A stretch of 44,333 bases of DNA. It comes from Bacteroidales bacterium (lineage in GTDB: Bacteria > Bacteroidota > Bacteroidia > Bacteroidales > VadinHA17). Each line of letters begins with the position of its first letter. The stretch's first letter is position 1. Shown here piece after piece: positions 1 to 8,519 of this stretch. The stretch is from positions 1 to 44,333 of the forward strand of contig JANYJP010000021.1 of assembly GCA_025358455.1 (NCBI GenBank), in the 5' to 3' direction. Under the pieces are notes generated by a model, which saw nothing but the letters and a program-made list of their open reading frames with translations, was not told where the DNA came from and made no database searches. The position numbers were made by a program, and so were the translations under genes.

Positions 1-1
1 C

Positions 2-994
2 AATCAGGGCGTACAAGTAACCCTTTCTCAATTCCAAGAGTTGGAACGGTATGCCACACCTTCGATGTTACTAAATTGGCGTTTCCAACAAGCCCTTTAC
101 CGGGCTTACTATGATGCAACAATCCGTAGCCGGCTAATACAGGAAACTGCACAGGAGGAAAAAGCATTAGAATACCTTAAACTGGCTCCATTAACAGGGA
201 GTTTAGAGGCGTTAGCTAAAGCTGAAAAAGCTCTTACAAAACCAGAAATGCAATCCGGATCAGTTACACGTGCTCGTGTTTTTGAACTTGCTGAAGCCTT
301 GTTCCAAAGTATTCATATGCAGCTAAGTGTCTCGCGATATCAGGCAATTGCAGTTCGTCGTGGAGCCAATCTCGATCTAATTGACTTCCCTTTGAATAAT
401 GCACCCTGGTTGCGTAAACAATTTTCTGAAATTGTTTCACTACCAACCGAAAGGGAACGCTTGCAAAAGATTGACACAATACTAAACTGGAACAACCCTG
501 GTGCAGGCGGTTTTTATGATGATTTGGGTAAGGCAGGTTCACAACCTCATCTTGTTGCAGGTTCTGATTATTCTGATGATCCTGCATTCTTGCAGGCACC
601 AATGACAAGCATGGCAGTACGTAGAGAAGCTCATATTTCATCTTATACTTACGCAGAAACTTTACATGATTATCCGCTGGAAATGTTTTATCAGAATCTA
701 GATAAAAATGCAAAATATCGAATAAAAATTGTGTATGGTGCGGAGGGAAGGACTGATATTAAGTTAGTTGCTAATGACAAATTTGAAATTCATCCTATGC
801 TCCCTAAGGATATGACATACAAGCCTTTAGAATTTGACGTACCTCCTGAAGCAACAAAAACAGGTGAGTTGAAATTAAAATGGAGTCGGATCCCGGGAGG
901 CGGAGGAAGCGGGAGAGGAGTACAGGTTGCAGAAGTCTGGCTGATACGGGTACATGATCTTCCCATCCATAGTCAGGCCCCTTATCGGTTTTAG
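2..994 (+). CDS. C-terminal part of a large unidentified protein (5' end outside window)
   Basis: The frame is open to the left edge, so this is the last 330 residues of a longer protein; a TTG codon at 41 is not a credible start. I do not recognise a named domain. The first half is helical and Glu/Lys/Ala-rich. It is followed by a segment containing NWNNPGAGGFYDDLG and a C-terminal beta-rich region with PLEMFYQNLD, IKIVYGAEGR and GRGVQVAEVWLIR that reads like a carbohydrate-binding or jelly-roll-type module. No signal peptide can be judged because the N-terminus is missing. It lies upstream of and in the same direction as the sugar-acid catabolic genes, which makes a role in polysaccharide handling plausible but unproven. 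A 12-bp stem hairpin follows the stop codon. Confidence 0.75.
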   Translation, partial: NQGVQVTLSQFQELERYATPSMLLNWRFQQALYRAYYDATIRSRLIQETAQEEKALEYLKLAPLTGSLEALAKAEKALTKPEMQSGSVTRARVFELAEALFQSIHMQLSVSRYQAIAVRRGANLDLIDFPLNNAPWLRKQFSEIVSLPTERERLQKIDTILNWNNPGAGGFYDDLGKAGSQPHLVAGSDYSDDPAFLQAPMTSMAVRREAHISSYTYAETLHDYPLEMFYQNLDKNAKYRIKIVYGAEGRTDIKLVANDKFEIHPMLPKDMTYKPLEFDVPPEATKTGELKLKWSRIPGGGGSGRGVQVAEVWLIRVHDLPIHSQAPYRF

Positions 995-1104
995 TACTGC
1001 CTATAAATCATAAAATATATTTTCGAAAAATAAAAAAGAAAGATTAATTGGGCAATATTAAAAAAAACAACAAAAATTTTATTTAAATCTTAAACATGTC
1101 ATTA

Positions 1105-1138
1105 TTAGTAATCCCGACTTTAATGCCGGGATTACTAA
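1105..1138 (+). terminator. Strong hairpin after the first gene, possible terminator
   Basis: TTAGTAATCCCG is followed by a 10-nt loop and its perfect complement CGGGATTACTAA, giving a 12-bp stem. It sits 111 bases after the stop codon of the partial gene and 81 bases before the aldolase start. No T-run follows on either strand, so it is not a textbook intrinsic terminator. It could also be a transcript-end stabiliser or an operator. Confidence 0.5.
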
Positions 1139-1218
1139 ATGATTTGTATGAAAGATATTTAGTTTGATTTTATTTTATTCACCATTTCCGATAATTTGTA
1201 AATTGTAAAACTTCTGGT

Positions 1219-2004
1219 ATGAGCTTGAAAATTAGTAATGTTAAGAAGAGACTAAAAAATGGAGAGGTTTGTTTTGGTACTATGCTTCGTATTCTCAAAT
1301 CGCCACAGGCAGTATCTATGTGTGCATCCGAGGGCTGGGATTATATAATATTGGATACCGAACACAATGACTATGATTACGAAACGTTGGCTAATTTTTC
1401 TTTAGTAGCTAAATATGAAGAGATGTCATTGTTTGTAAGGGTACCGGATAAATTGTATCATCAAATGGCTCAAATGCTGGATATTGGCGCAGAAGGTTTA
1501 GTATTGCCACAGGTAAAAACAAAAGAAGAAGCAGACAGGATCATTAGGTCAACTAAATACGCCCCTATGGGAAAAAGAGGGGTAAGTGTGTCTACAACAA
1601 ATACTTTATTCAGAGATTGCACAATTGAAGAATATACAGAATGGTCCAACCGGGAGATAATGACCATTGTACAAATTGAGAATGAAGAGGGCGTGAATAA
1701 TTTAGAGCAAATCTTATCTGCCAAAGGTATAGATGCTATTATGATTGGCCCGGCCGATATGACAGATGATATGGGAATTCCTGGCCAGATACATCATCCA
1801 CGGGTTGAAGCTGCGTTTAAAGAAATCATTCATCAATGCAATAAATATGGTGTAGCCCCTGGAATCCACTTAAATAACATTGATGACGTAAAAAAGTGGG
1901 TTGCAGAGGGTATGCGTTTTGTTACTTATAGTTATGATACAAAGTTTTTCAAAGATGCTTCAAGAGAAGCTTTGCATATCTTACGAAATTTTCCGGTAGA
2001 TTGA
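1219..2004 (+). CDS. HpcH/HpaI family class II aldolase (2-keto-3-deoxy sugar acid aldolase-like)
   Basis: The product has 261 residues, the usual length for this (beta/alpha)8 family, which reversibly cleaves 2-keto-3-deoxy acids into pyruvate and an aldehyde using a divalent metal. Family signatures are visible: the DTEHND stretch at 46-51 with the catalytic His, Arg74, GAEGLVLPQV at 90-99, the PMGKRG phosphate/substrate loop near 117, the metal ligand Glu154 in QIENEEG and Asp180 in IGPAD. It starts at an ATG 225 bases after the preceding gene. It is followed after 158 bases by the sialidase-like gene. The neighbours (lyase, symporter, YhcH) suggest it acts on a keto-deoxy sugar acid made from an imported uronate or aldonate. 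Exact substrate (KDR, KDG or 4-hydroxy-2-oxoheptanedioate) cannot be read from sequence. Confidence 0.88.
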   Translation: MSLKISNVKKRLKNGEVCFGTMLRILKSPQAVSMCASEGWDYIILDTEHNDYDYETLANFSLVAKYEEMSLFVRVPDKLYHQMAQMLDIGAEGLVLPQVKTKEEADRIIRSTKYAPMGKRGVSVSTTNTLFRDCTIEEYTEWSNREIMTIVQIENEEGVNNLEQILSAKGIDAIMIGPADMTDDMGIPGQIHHPRVEAAFKEIIHQCNKYGVAPGIHLNNIDDVKKWVAEGMRFVTYSYDTKFFKDASREALHILRNFPVD

Positions 2005-2133
2005 ATAGATAATTTAGAAGAACTATCAAAGAAATAACTGGATCAGATAATTAGAAGGGTTTATTATCCTTTGAGTAAATATTGGATAATTGTATTTAAT
2101 GTATTGTCTTTTGTATTAGCGGATGTTAATACC

Positions 2134-2149
2134 TGTATAGTACCATACA
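2134..2149 (+). promoter_or_regulatory. Near-perfect palindrome before the sialidase-like gene
   Basis: TGTATAGTACCATACA matches its own reverse complement at 14 of 16 positions, with half-sites TGTAT and ATACA. It ends 13 bases before the start codon at 2163. The position and symmetry fit a dimeric regulator site controlling the sialidase-lyase-symporter operon. No regulator gene is adjacent, so the binding protein is unknown. Confidence 0.35.
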
Positions 2150-2162
2150 AAAAAAAATTATT

Positions 2163-3200
2163 ATGAAAACGATAAAGAAGGGAATTTTTATTTTAGCAAT
2201 GTTAATGCTTATTTTGACAGCATATGCACAGAAGACATTACCTGAAAATATCACGGCAAAAGTTTTAAATGCTGAATTTATCTATGATATAGCATCATTC
2301 AGGAGTTGCCATGCTTCAACTGTTCTTGAGACAGATGAGGGTATTTTAACTGCCTGGTTTGGCGGAACAGACGAAGGTCGTCCTGATGTTTGTATTTACA
2401 CCTCAATAAATAAAAATGGGCAATGGGGAAGCCCTGAAATGGTTGCTGACGGTATCATGAATGATACACTTCGATATCCATGTTGGAACCCGGTGCTTTT
2501 TAAGAAGGATAATGGAGATATTATTCTCTTTTATAAAATAGGCCCTAGTCCACGTGAATGGTGGGGGATGTACAAAATTTCGAAAGACAACGGAAAATCA
2601 TGGTCAGAAAAGGTCAAAATCCCGGATAGTTTTTATGGGCCAATTAAAGACAAAGCGGTAAGACTAAGAAATGGGACAATCCTTTGTCCAACAAGTATCG
2701 AGACCAAAGAAAATTGGAATATTTATGTGGAAACCACAGATCAGGATTTAAAGCAATGGAGAAAGACAAAAGTAGACAATAATGGCTTTAATGCTATACA
2801 GCCAACAGTTCTTTTTTACAAAGGTGGGAAGATTCAGATGCTTTGCCGGAGTAGAGAAAAAAGAATTGTTGAGACATGGTCGAAAGACCAGGGTAAAACA
2901 TGGTCGCCAGTAAAAGCCACAACTCTTATTAACAATAATTCAGGGATTGATGCTGTATCGCTTGACAATGGTTTGCAGTTACTGATATGTAATCCGATCG
3001 AAAGAGGAAGGAACAAGTTGAATATACTTGCTTCGGTTGATGGAGAAAACTGGAAGGAGATAATTGTTTTAGAAGATCAGCCAAAAGGCGAATTCAGTTA
3101 CCCTGCTATTATCAAAGGGAAAGACGGTACTATCCATGTTACCTATACTTATAACCGGGTAAAAATAAAATATGTCCACCTGGAGATATTAGGAAAATAA
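2163..3200 (+). CDS. Secreted sialidase-like (BNR/Asp-box) glycosidase
   Basis: The protein has 345 residues with an N-terminal signal peptide (MKTIKKGIFILAMLMLILTA, cut near Ala-Tyr-Ala-Gln). The rest looks like a six-bladed sialidase-type propeller: three Asp-box turns are visible (SKDNGKSWS, SKDQGKTWS, SVDGENW) and the N-terminal part has the RSCHAST...WFGGTDEGRPD block typical of the BNR_2 subgroup of bacterial and plant proteins annotated as exo-sialidases. These act outside the cytoplasm on terminal acidic sugars. The downstream DapA/NanA-type lyase (30-base gap), symporter and YhcH gene fit release of a sialic- or uronic-acid-like sugar. True sialidase activity is not assured, since this subgroup also contains enzymes of other or unknown specificity. 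Confidence 0.8.
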   Translation: MKTIKKGIFILAMLMLILTAYAQKTLPENITAKVLNAEFIYDIASFRSCHASTVLETDEGILTAWFGGTDEGRPDVCIYTSINKNGQWGSPEMVADGIMNDTLRYPCWNPVLFKKDNGDIILFYKIGPSPREWWGMYKISKDNGKSWSEKVKIPDSFYGPIKDKAVRLRNGTILCPTSIETKENWNIYVETTDQDLKQWRKTKVDNNGFNAIQPTVLFYKGGKIQMLCRSREKRIVETWSKDQGKTWSPVKATTLINNNSGIDAVSLDNGLQLLICNPIERGRNKLNILASVDGENWKEIIVLEDQPKGEFSYPAIIKGKDGTIHVTYTYNRVKIKYVHLEILGK

Positions 3201-3230
3201 CTCTAAAAAACAAAAATTAAAAATAGTAAA

Positions 3231-4163
3231 ATGAAAAAAGCATTTAAAACCCCATTGCGTGGAATCATTCCACCATTGATTACACCTTTACTTGATAATA
3301 ATACCCTTGATATTGAAGGCTTGCAGCGGTTGATTGAGCATACCATTTCAGGAGGAGTACATGGCATATTTATTTTGGGAACCACGGGTGAATTTGCGAG
3401 TTTAAGTTATAAGATACGGATGGAATTGATTGAACGTACTTGTTTGTACGTTGGTGGAAGGGTACCGGTTTTAGTAGGGATAACGGATTCTGCTTTCTCA
3501 GAAAGCCTGAACTTAGCCAAAGTAGCTGCCGATTTCGGGGCTGATGCAGTTGTTCTGGCTCCACCCTACTATTTTGCTTCTGGTCAGCCTGAACTTTTGG
3601 AATATTTGAAACGGATAATGATTCAAATGCCTCTGCCTCTTTTTATTTACAATATGCCCATTCATACCAAGGTGATATTTGAACCGGCAACAGTAAAAGA
3701 GGCGGCAACTATTCCAGGAATTATCGGAATGAAAGACAGTTCTTCCAATCTGGCTTATTTTAAACAGGTACAATATGCATTACGAGATAGAGTGGATTTT
3801 ACTTTTATGGTGGGATCGGAAGAGTTTATGGCTGAATTTGTCCTGACCGGAGGCCATGGAGGTGTAAACGGAGGGGCAAATATGTTCCCGGGGTTGTACG
3901 TGGAGTTGTACAATGCAGCTGTCAACCGTGATTTTGAAAAGATTCTCCCTCTTCAGCAAAAAGTAATGCAAATAAGTAGCACAATTTATGAAGTCGGACA
4001 TTATGGATCAAGATATCTGAAGGGATTGAAATGTGCTTTATCTGTAATGGGGATCTGTAATGATTTTATGGCCGAACCTTTTCATCGTTTTAAAGAGCCT
4101 GAACGCATGAAAATCAGTCAATTACTTGAAGACTTAAATTACAGAGAATTGATTCATAAATAA
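3231..4163 (+). CDS. DapA/NanA family pyruvate-dependent class I aldolase
   Basis: 310 residues, the normal length of the dihydrodipicolinate synthase / N-acetylneuraminate lyase family. The pyruvate-binding GTTGE motif is at 50-54, the catalytic Tyr at 140 (IYNMP) and the Schiff-base Lys at 168 in GMKDSSSN. Family members either condense pyruvate with an aldehyde or split keto-deoxy sugar acids into pyruvate and an aldehyde. The position between a sialidase-like enzyme and a sodium symporter argues for a catabolic lyase (N-acetylneuraminate or 2-keto-3-deoxygluconate type) rather than lysine synthesis. A second, unrelated pyruvate aldolase of the HpcH type lies just upstream. The gene starts 30 bases after the sialidase stop, consistent with one operon. 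Confidence 0.88.
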   Translation: MKKAFKTPLRGIIPPLITPLLDNNTLDIEGLQRLIEHTISGGVHGIFILGTTGEFASLSYKIRMELIERTCLYVGGRVPVLVGITDSAFSESLNLAKVAADFGADAVVLAPPYYFASGQPELLEYLKRIMIQMPLPLFIYNMPIHTKVIFEPATVKEAATIPGIIGMKDSSSNLAYFKQVQYALRDRVDFTFMVGSEEFMAEFVLTGGHGGVNGGANMFPGLYVELYNAAVNRDFEKILPLQQKVMQISSTIYEVGHYGSRYLKGLKCALSVMGICNDFMAEPFHRFKEPERMKISQLLEDLNYRELIHK

Positions 4164-4197
4164 AACAGTAACTAAAATACTAATAATTTACCTATTG

Positions 4198-5763
4198 ATG
4201 AATAATCTTTCTATTCTAGATATTTCAATAATCGCAGCCTATCTGGTTGCAATGGTACTAGTCGGTATTTATTTCTCCGGAAAGAATAAAAGCTCAAATC
4301 AGTTTACAAAGGCTTCTGGAAAAATTCCAGGCTGGGCGATCGGGATATCCCTTTATGCTACTTTTTTAAGCAGTAACACTTTTTTAGGTGTTCCAGGAAA
4401 AGCCTTTGCAAGTGATTGGAATTCATTTGTTTTCAGTTTATCGATGCCTTTTGCAGCATGGATTGCCTCTAAGTATTTTGTACCATTTTATCGAAATGCG
4501 GGTGGTATATCGGCGTACACTCATCTTGAACATCGTTTCGGGGCATGGGCTCGGACATATGCTGTTGTATGCTTTATATTAACACAAATAGCACGTATGG
4601 GTACTGTGTTTTTTGGCATCGCCCTGACGCTGCAAGCTCTTACGGGATATAGTATGCAAACAATTATGATGGTAACCGGGGTATGCATAATTCTATACAC
4701 AGTTCTTGGTGGAATGGAAGCAGTAATCTGGACAGAAGTAATTCAGGCAGTTATAAAAACTTTGGCTGCATTCCTGATGATCTATCTGATCATCAGGGGT
4801 ATACCAGGAGGTTTATCTAAGATTATAGAAATTGGACAAAGCAACCATAAATTCAGTTTAGGCAGTTTTTCTCCAAATCTTACCGAGTCAACCTTTTGGG
4901 TTGTTCTCTTCTATGGATTTTTTATAAACCTGAATAACTTTGGAATGGATCAGAATTATGTGCAACGATACCATGCTGCTTCTTCTTCAAAGAAGGCTTC
5001 CAAATCTGTTTGGCTTTGTGTCTGGTTATATGTTCCGGCTTCATTATTGTTTTTCTTTATTGGAACTTGTTTATATGCATATTATCAGGTTCACCCGGAA
5101 TTTTTGCAGGTTGTCAAACTTAATGTTGCTGGTGAACGTTTAGGCGGTTCTGCAACGCAAGCCGCGATAACGCAGTTGGCATCGACTCTTAAGGTTTCTG
5201 ATTATGGTGATAAAGTGATGCCACAATTCATGGTAACTCAGATTCCGACTGGTTTATTAGGCCTGATTATTTCTGCAATTCTATCTGCTGCCATGAGTAC
5301 AATCAGTTCAGGAATGAATTCTTCTTCTACTGTGTTTACTGAGGATATTTACAAGAGATATTTTAAACCGGATATCACCGATAAACAGAATTTATTTATG
5401 CTTCACCTGGGTACAATAGTCGTCGGATTGTTAGGCATGGGAACTGGTATTGCAATAATTGGTGTTAGTAGCGTTCTGGATACCTGGTGGAAACTGTCTG
5501 GAATCTTTGCCGGGGGAGTTTTAGGTTTATTTCTCCTCGGAATAGTCAGTAAAGCAAGCAAAAATACTGAAGCGTTAACAGGGACAATAATCGGGATTTT
5601 AGTTATCATCTGGATGACATTCTCTTCCCTGTTACCAGAAAAATATGCATTTTTAAAGAGCCCATTTCATGCAAGCATGGTAATAGTAATTGGCACGTTG
5701 ACCATATTTCTGGTTGGTCTGCTGCTGACCTATACTAAAAATAGAAAAGTAAGTGAAGCATAG
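4198..5763 (+). CDS. Sodium:solute symporter (SSS family)
   Basis: About 521 residues and highly hydrophobic, with some 13 predicted membrane helices starting at ISIIAAYLVAMVLVGIYFSGK. It has the SSS-type sequence ISAILSAAMSTISSGMNSSS in the middle/C-terminal half. I start at the ATG at 4198 rather than the TTG three bases earlier. SSS proteins import sugars, sialic acid or carboxylates with sodium. The location between a keto-acid lyase and YhcH strongly suggests uptake of the monosaccharide released by the secreted glycosidase. In several Bacteroidota sialate or arabinose loci an SSS protein plays this part. The gap to the upstream lyase is 34 bases, and no promoter is obvious there. Confidence 0.9.
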   Translation: MNNLSILDISIIAAYLVAMVLVGIYFSGKNKSSNQFTKASGKIPGWAIGISLYATFLSSNTFLGVPGKAFASDWNSFVFSLSMPFAAWIASKYFVPFYRNAGGISAYTHLEHRFGAWARTYAVVCFILTQIARMGTVFFGIALTLQALTGYSMQTIMMVTGVCIILYTVLGGMEAVIWTEVIQAVIKTLAAFLMIYLIIRGIPGGLSKIIEIGQSNHKFSLGSFSPNLTESTFWVVLFYGFFINLNNFGMDQNYVQRYHAASSSKKASKSVWLCVWLYVPASLLFFFIGTCLYAYYQVHPEFLQVVKLNVAGERLGGSATQAAITQLASTLKVSDYGDKVMPQFMVTQIPTGLLGLIISAILSAAMSTISSGMNSSSTVFTEDIYKRYFKPDITDKQNLFMLHLGTIVVGLLGMGTGIAIIGVSSVLDTWWKLSGIFAGGVLGLFLLGIVSKASKNTEALTGTIIGILVIIWMTFSSLLPEKYAFLKSPFHASMVIVIGTLTIFLVGLLLTYTKNRKVSEA

Positions 5764-5803
5764 TTTTGAAAATTTAATCTTTAATCTTAATAAATAAATC
5801 ATA

Positions 5804-6382
5804 ATGATGAATGCAGAAACTGTCAATCATGACGCTTCAAAAAATCCTGAAAACTGGAACGGGAAAAAACTTAATAAATGGTTTCAAAAGGGTGAATGGA
5901 GACTTGAATGGAATATAATCCCTGACGAATCAATTAACAAAACGGAGTTGGCTATCCAGTTTTTTAAAAATAGGGAGCTATGGGAAAAAGCATTTAATTT
6001 TCTTAAGACTTCCGACCTGAAAAAAATTAACACAGGGAAATATGAATTGCAAGGTAAAGACATGTATGTAATAGTGGATGAATACATTACCAGGAATGAA
6101 GAAGATTCTGCTTTTGAGGCACATAGACGATATATTGATATTCAGTATATCGTCGAAGGTGAAGAAAAAATTGGAATTTCAGCATTAGAAAACACAAAGG
6201 AGATCACTCCTTACGACAATTTAAAAGACATAATTTTTTTAACTGCAATACAAAACAATTACCGGATAGCATCGCATGAAAAGTTTTTTGTATTCTTCCC
6301 TGAAGATGCCCACCGTCCGTGTGTGAAAACCTCTGAAAATATTAGAATTCGGAAAGTGGTTGTAAAAATCAGGGTTGATTAA
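5804..6382 (+). CDS. YhcH/YjgK/YiaL family cupin (EbgC-like)
   Basis: 192 residues. The C-terminal 140 or so carry the family pattern: EAHRRYIDIQYIVEGEEKIG with the conserved His and acidic ligands, followed by PYD, then FFVFFPEDAHRPCV near the end. YhcH proteins are single-domain cupins found in sialic acid (nan), xylulose and beta-galactoside operons and are thought to act on sugar anomers or sugar-acid intermediates; their reaction is not well established. The first 45-50 residues are an extension beyond the usual ~150-residue family length. Last gene of the sialidase-lyase-symporter run (40-base gap). Its presence supports the sugar-acid role of this operon. Confidence 0.85.
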   Translation: MMNAETVNHDASKNPENWNGKKLNKWFQKGEWRLEWNIIPDESINKTELAIQFFKNRELWEKAFNFLKTSDLKKINTGKYELQGKDMYVIVDEYITRNEEDSAFEAHRRYIDIQYIVEGEEKIGISALENTKEITPYDNLKDIIFLTAIQNNYRIASHEKFFVFFPEDAHRPCVKTSENIRIRKVVVKIRVD

Positions 6383-6523
6383 CATAATTAATAGTAGTAT
6401 TTTATTGAACAGAGATATGGTATCATAATCAATAGATATGAAAGCTCAGATAATTATTCATTGCATTTGCTTTAATATTATTATACATGATATCAAAAAG
6501 ACAGTTAACACATTGTACAATTC

Positions 6524-6664
6524 ATGGATTTCAATGAATGTCAAACACTCATTTCCGCAGCTCGCAATTCATGGGGCAACACATCTCCGGAAGTGCTGAA
6601 AGACATTAATAAAGCTAATGAAGAATTTAGCGATAATGTGAAAAACAGATTTAAAGGTAAATGA
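6524..6664 (+). CDS. Possible 46-residue protein or gene remnant
   Basis: An ATG-initiated frame of 47 codons encodes a hydrophilic peptide beginning MDFNECQTLISAARNSW and ending in KNRFKGK. Composition is protein-like (balanced acids and bases, amphipathic helix potential), unlike the AT-rich junk around it. There is no obvious ribosome binding signal and an in-frame stop lies 18 bases upstream. I do not recognise a family. It may be a true small protein, or the last piece of a gene lost between the two sugar operons. Confidence 0.25.
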   Translation: MDFNECQTLISAARNSWGNTSPEVLKDINKANEEFSDNVKNRFKGK

Positions 6665-6752
6665 GAATGTTAATGGAATTAACTTGTCCCATGATTGTTA
6701 ACTATTGTCATTAATTAAGATCAAAATTGAACTACTAATTTATTTTAATAGA

Positions 6753-6764
6753 TTAAACGTTTAA
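6753..6764 (+). promoter_or_regulatory. Palindromic operator-like site upstream of araB
   Basis: TTAAACGTTTAA is a perfect 12-bp palindrome with a central CG, the geometry typical of LacI-family operators. It ends 63 bases before the ribulokinase start codon. No LacI-family gene is in the window, so the link is by form only. Confidence 0.3.
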
Positions 6765-6827
6765 GCTTACTTTTAAATATATTCATCTAAAAAAATAGAT
6801 TATTGAAATCATGAAGAAATGTAAAAA

Positions 6828-8495
6828 ATGATAAATAAAAAACTTGTTATTGGAGTTGATTTTGGAACAGACTCCGTTCGGACACTTCTTGTTGGAGTTG
6901 ATAACGGGGAAGAATTGGCCTCTTCGGTTTACGAATATCCTCGTTGGAAATCTGGATTGTATTGCGATGTTCAAAAAAACCAATTCCGTCAGCATCCTGA
7001 TGATTTTATAGAAGGATTGGAGATTACCGTTAATGAGGTATTGAAAAAAGTTGAAGGTTCAGCCCAACATGTAGTAGCAATCTCTATTGATACCACAGGT
7101 TCTACTCCTGTAGCTGTTGATATGGGTGGTACTCCTTTGTCGATGATTCCGGAGTTTTCTGAAAATCCAAACGCAATGTTTATTCTTTGGAAAGATCATA
7201 CTGCTGTACAAGAAGCTGACCAGATAAATATCCTTTGTCATTCATGGGAGACAGACTTTAGTAAATATTCTGGTGGTACCTATTCGTCAGAATGGTTTTG
7301 GGCAAAGATACTTCATATTATGCATGTGGATGAGAAAGTAAAAAAGGCTGCTTTTTCCTGGGTGGAGCATTGTGACTGGATGCCATCTTTGCTTACCGGG
7401 AATACGAATCCTTCTCAAATCAAGCGTAGCAGATGTGCCGCTGGTCATAAAGCTATGTGGCATGAAGAGTGGGACGGATTACCACCCGAAAAGTTTTTAT
7501 CGGTACTAGACCCCAAATTAGCAGAATTGCGCAATCGTCTATATCAGGAAACATATACTAGTGATATTCAGGCAGGTTCTCTTTCGCAGGAATGGGCTGG
7601 AAGACTGGGATTAAACAGATCAGTAGTTGTTGGAGTTGGTGCTTTTGATGCGCATATCGGAGCTGTTGGTGGAGAAATAAAGCCTTATCACTTAAGTAAA
7701 GTGATAGGAACTTCTACCTGCGATATGTTAGTTGCACCTAAGAAAGAAATAGGAAATAAGTTAATCCGGGGGATTTGTGGACAGGTAAATGGTTCAATTA
7801 TTCCGAATATGCTGGGGATGGAAGCCGGCCAATCTGCCTTTGGTGATATATATGCCTGGTTTCGTGATTTATTGCTATGGCCATTAAAAAATTTTATGTC
7901 AGAAAAAGATGTTATTTATGCTGAAATTAAGTCTAACCTGCTTAATGTTTTGAGTGAAAAAGCTGCTCAACTTCCTATAGAGGAATCAGAAGTTTTAGCA
8001 CTCGATTGGATGAATGGACGGAGAACACCTGATGCAAACCCATATATTAAAGGTGTCATTAGCAATCTGACCTTGAGTTCTGATGCTCCAAAAATATATA
8101 AAGCATTGGTTGAAGCAACAGCATTTGGTGCAAAAAAAATTGTTGATCGGTTTACTGAGCAAGGCCTTCCTATACATGGCATTATTGCTCTGGGGGGAGT
8201 GGCAAAGAAATCACCCTTTGTTATGCAGGTACTATCAGATGTTCTGAATATGCCTATAAAGGTAGTACGTTCAGAACATACAGTTGCCTTGGGTGCCGCT
8301 ATGTTTGCAGCAGTCGTTGGAGGCATATATCCCACAATTGAAGAAGCTCAGAAAAGGATGGGAAAGGGATTTGATAAAGTATATATTCCAATAAATACAA
8401 ATGTTAAAAAGTATCAATTATTGTTTGAACAGTATTCCACCCTTGGGAGTTTTATTGAAGATATTTCTTATAGACAATCAGAGAAAGCAAAATAA
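6828..8495 (+). CDS. araB: Ribulokinase (FGGY carbohydrate kinase)
   Basis: 555 residues, the usual length of AraB, which phosphorylates L-ribulose to L-ribulose 5-phosphate in the cytoplasm. The N-terminal phosphate-binding motif GVDFGTDSVRTLLV is at about 9-22. The catalytic-Asp region is seen in GVGAFDAHIGAVGG. The FGGY C-terminal signature region appears as IIALGGVAKKSPFVMQVLSD followed by EHTVALGAAMFAAVVGG. It is followed after 124 bases by transketolase, an arrangement also seen in Bacteroides arabinose loci. Unlike those, no L-arabinose isomerase or ribulose-5-phosphate epimerase is present here. A related ketose or polyol substrate therefore remains possible. The palindrome at 6753-6764 may control it. 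Confidence 0.9.
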   Translation: MINKKLVIGVDFGTDSVRTLLVGVDNGEELASSVYEYPRWKSGLYCDVQKNQFRQHPDDFIEGLEITVNEVLKKVEGSAQHVVAISIDTTGSTPVAVDMGGTPLSMIPEFSENPNAMFILWKDHTAVQEADQINILCHSWETDFSKYSGGTYSSEWFWAKILHIMHVDEKVKKAAFSWVEHCDWMPSLLTGNTNPSQIKRSRCAAGHKAMWHEEWDGLPPEKFLSVLDPKLAELRNRLYQETYTSDIQAGSLSQEWAGRLGLNRSVVVGVGAFDAHIGAVGGEIKPYHLSKVIGTSTCDMLVAPKKEIGNKLIRGICGQVNGSIIPNMLGMEAGQSAFGDIYAWFRDLLLWPLKNFMSEKDVIYAEIKSNLLNVLSEKAAQLPIEESEVLALDWMNGRRTPDANPYIKGVISNLTLSSDAPKIYKALVEATAFGAKKIVDRFTEQGLPIHGIIALGGVAKKSPFVMQVLSDVLNMPIKVVRSEHTVALGAAMFAAVVGGIYPTIEEAQKRMGKGFDKVYIPINTNVKKYQLLFEQYSTLGSFIEDISYRQSEKAK

Positions 8496-8519
8496 GAGGA
8501 GTACGTGTTTTAAAAATCA

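Larger units (their letters stand above)
6383..6827 (+). other. 445-base AT-rich gap between YhcH and ribulokinase
   Basis: The gap holds one short reading frame (6524-6664) and a 12-bp perfect palindrome at 6753-6764, both listed separately. The remainder is AT-rich with stop codons in all frames. I see no consensus promoter and no clear terminator. Confidence 0.6.

Noticed and set aside
264-713. 149-codon minus-strand frame inside the first gene
   Set aside because: Lies fully antisense to a better-supported coding frame; no recognisable motif.
7967-8335. 122-codon minus-strand frame within araB
   Set aside because: Antisense shadow of the FGGY C-terminal region, whose motifs are clear on the + strand.
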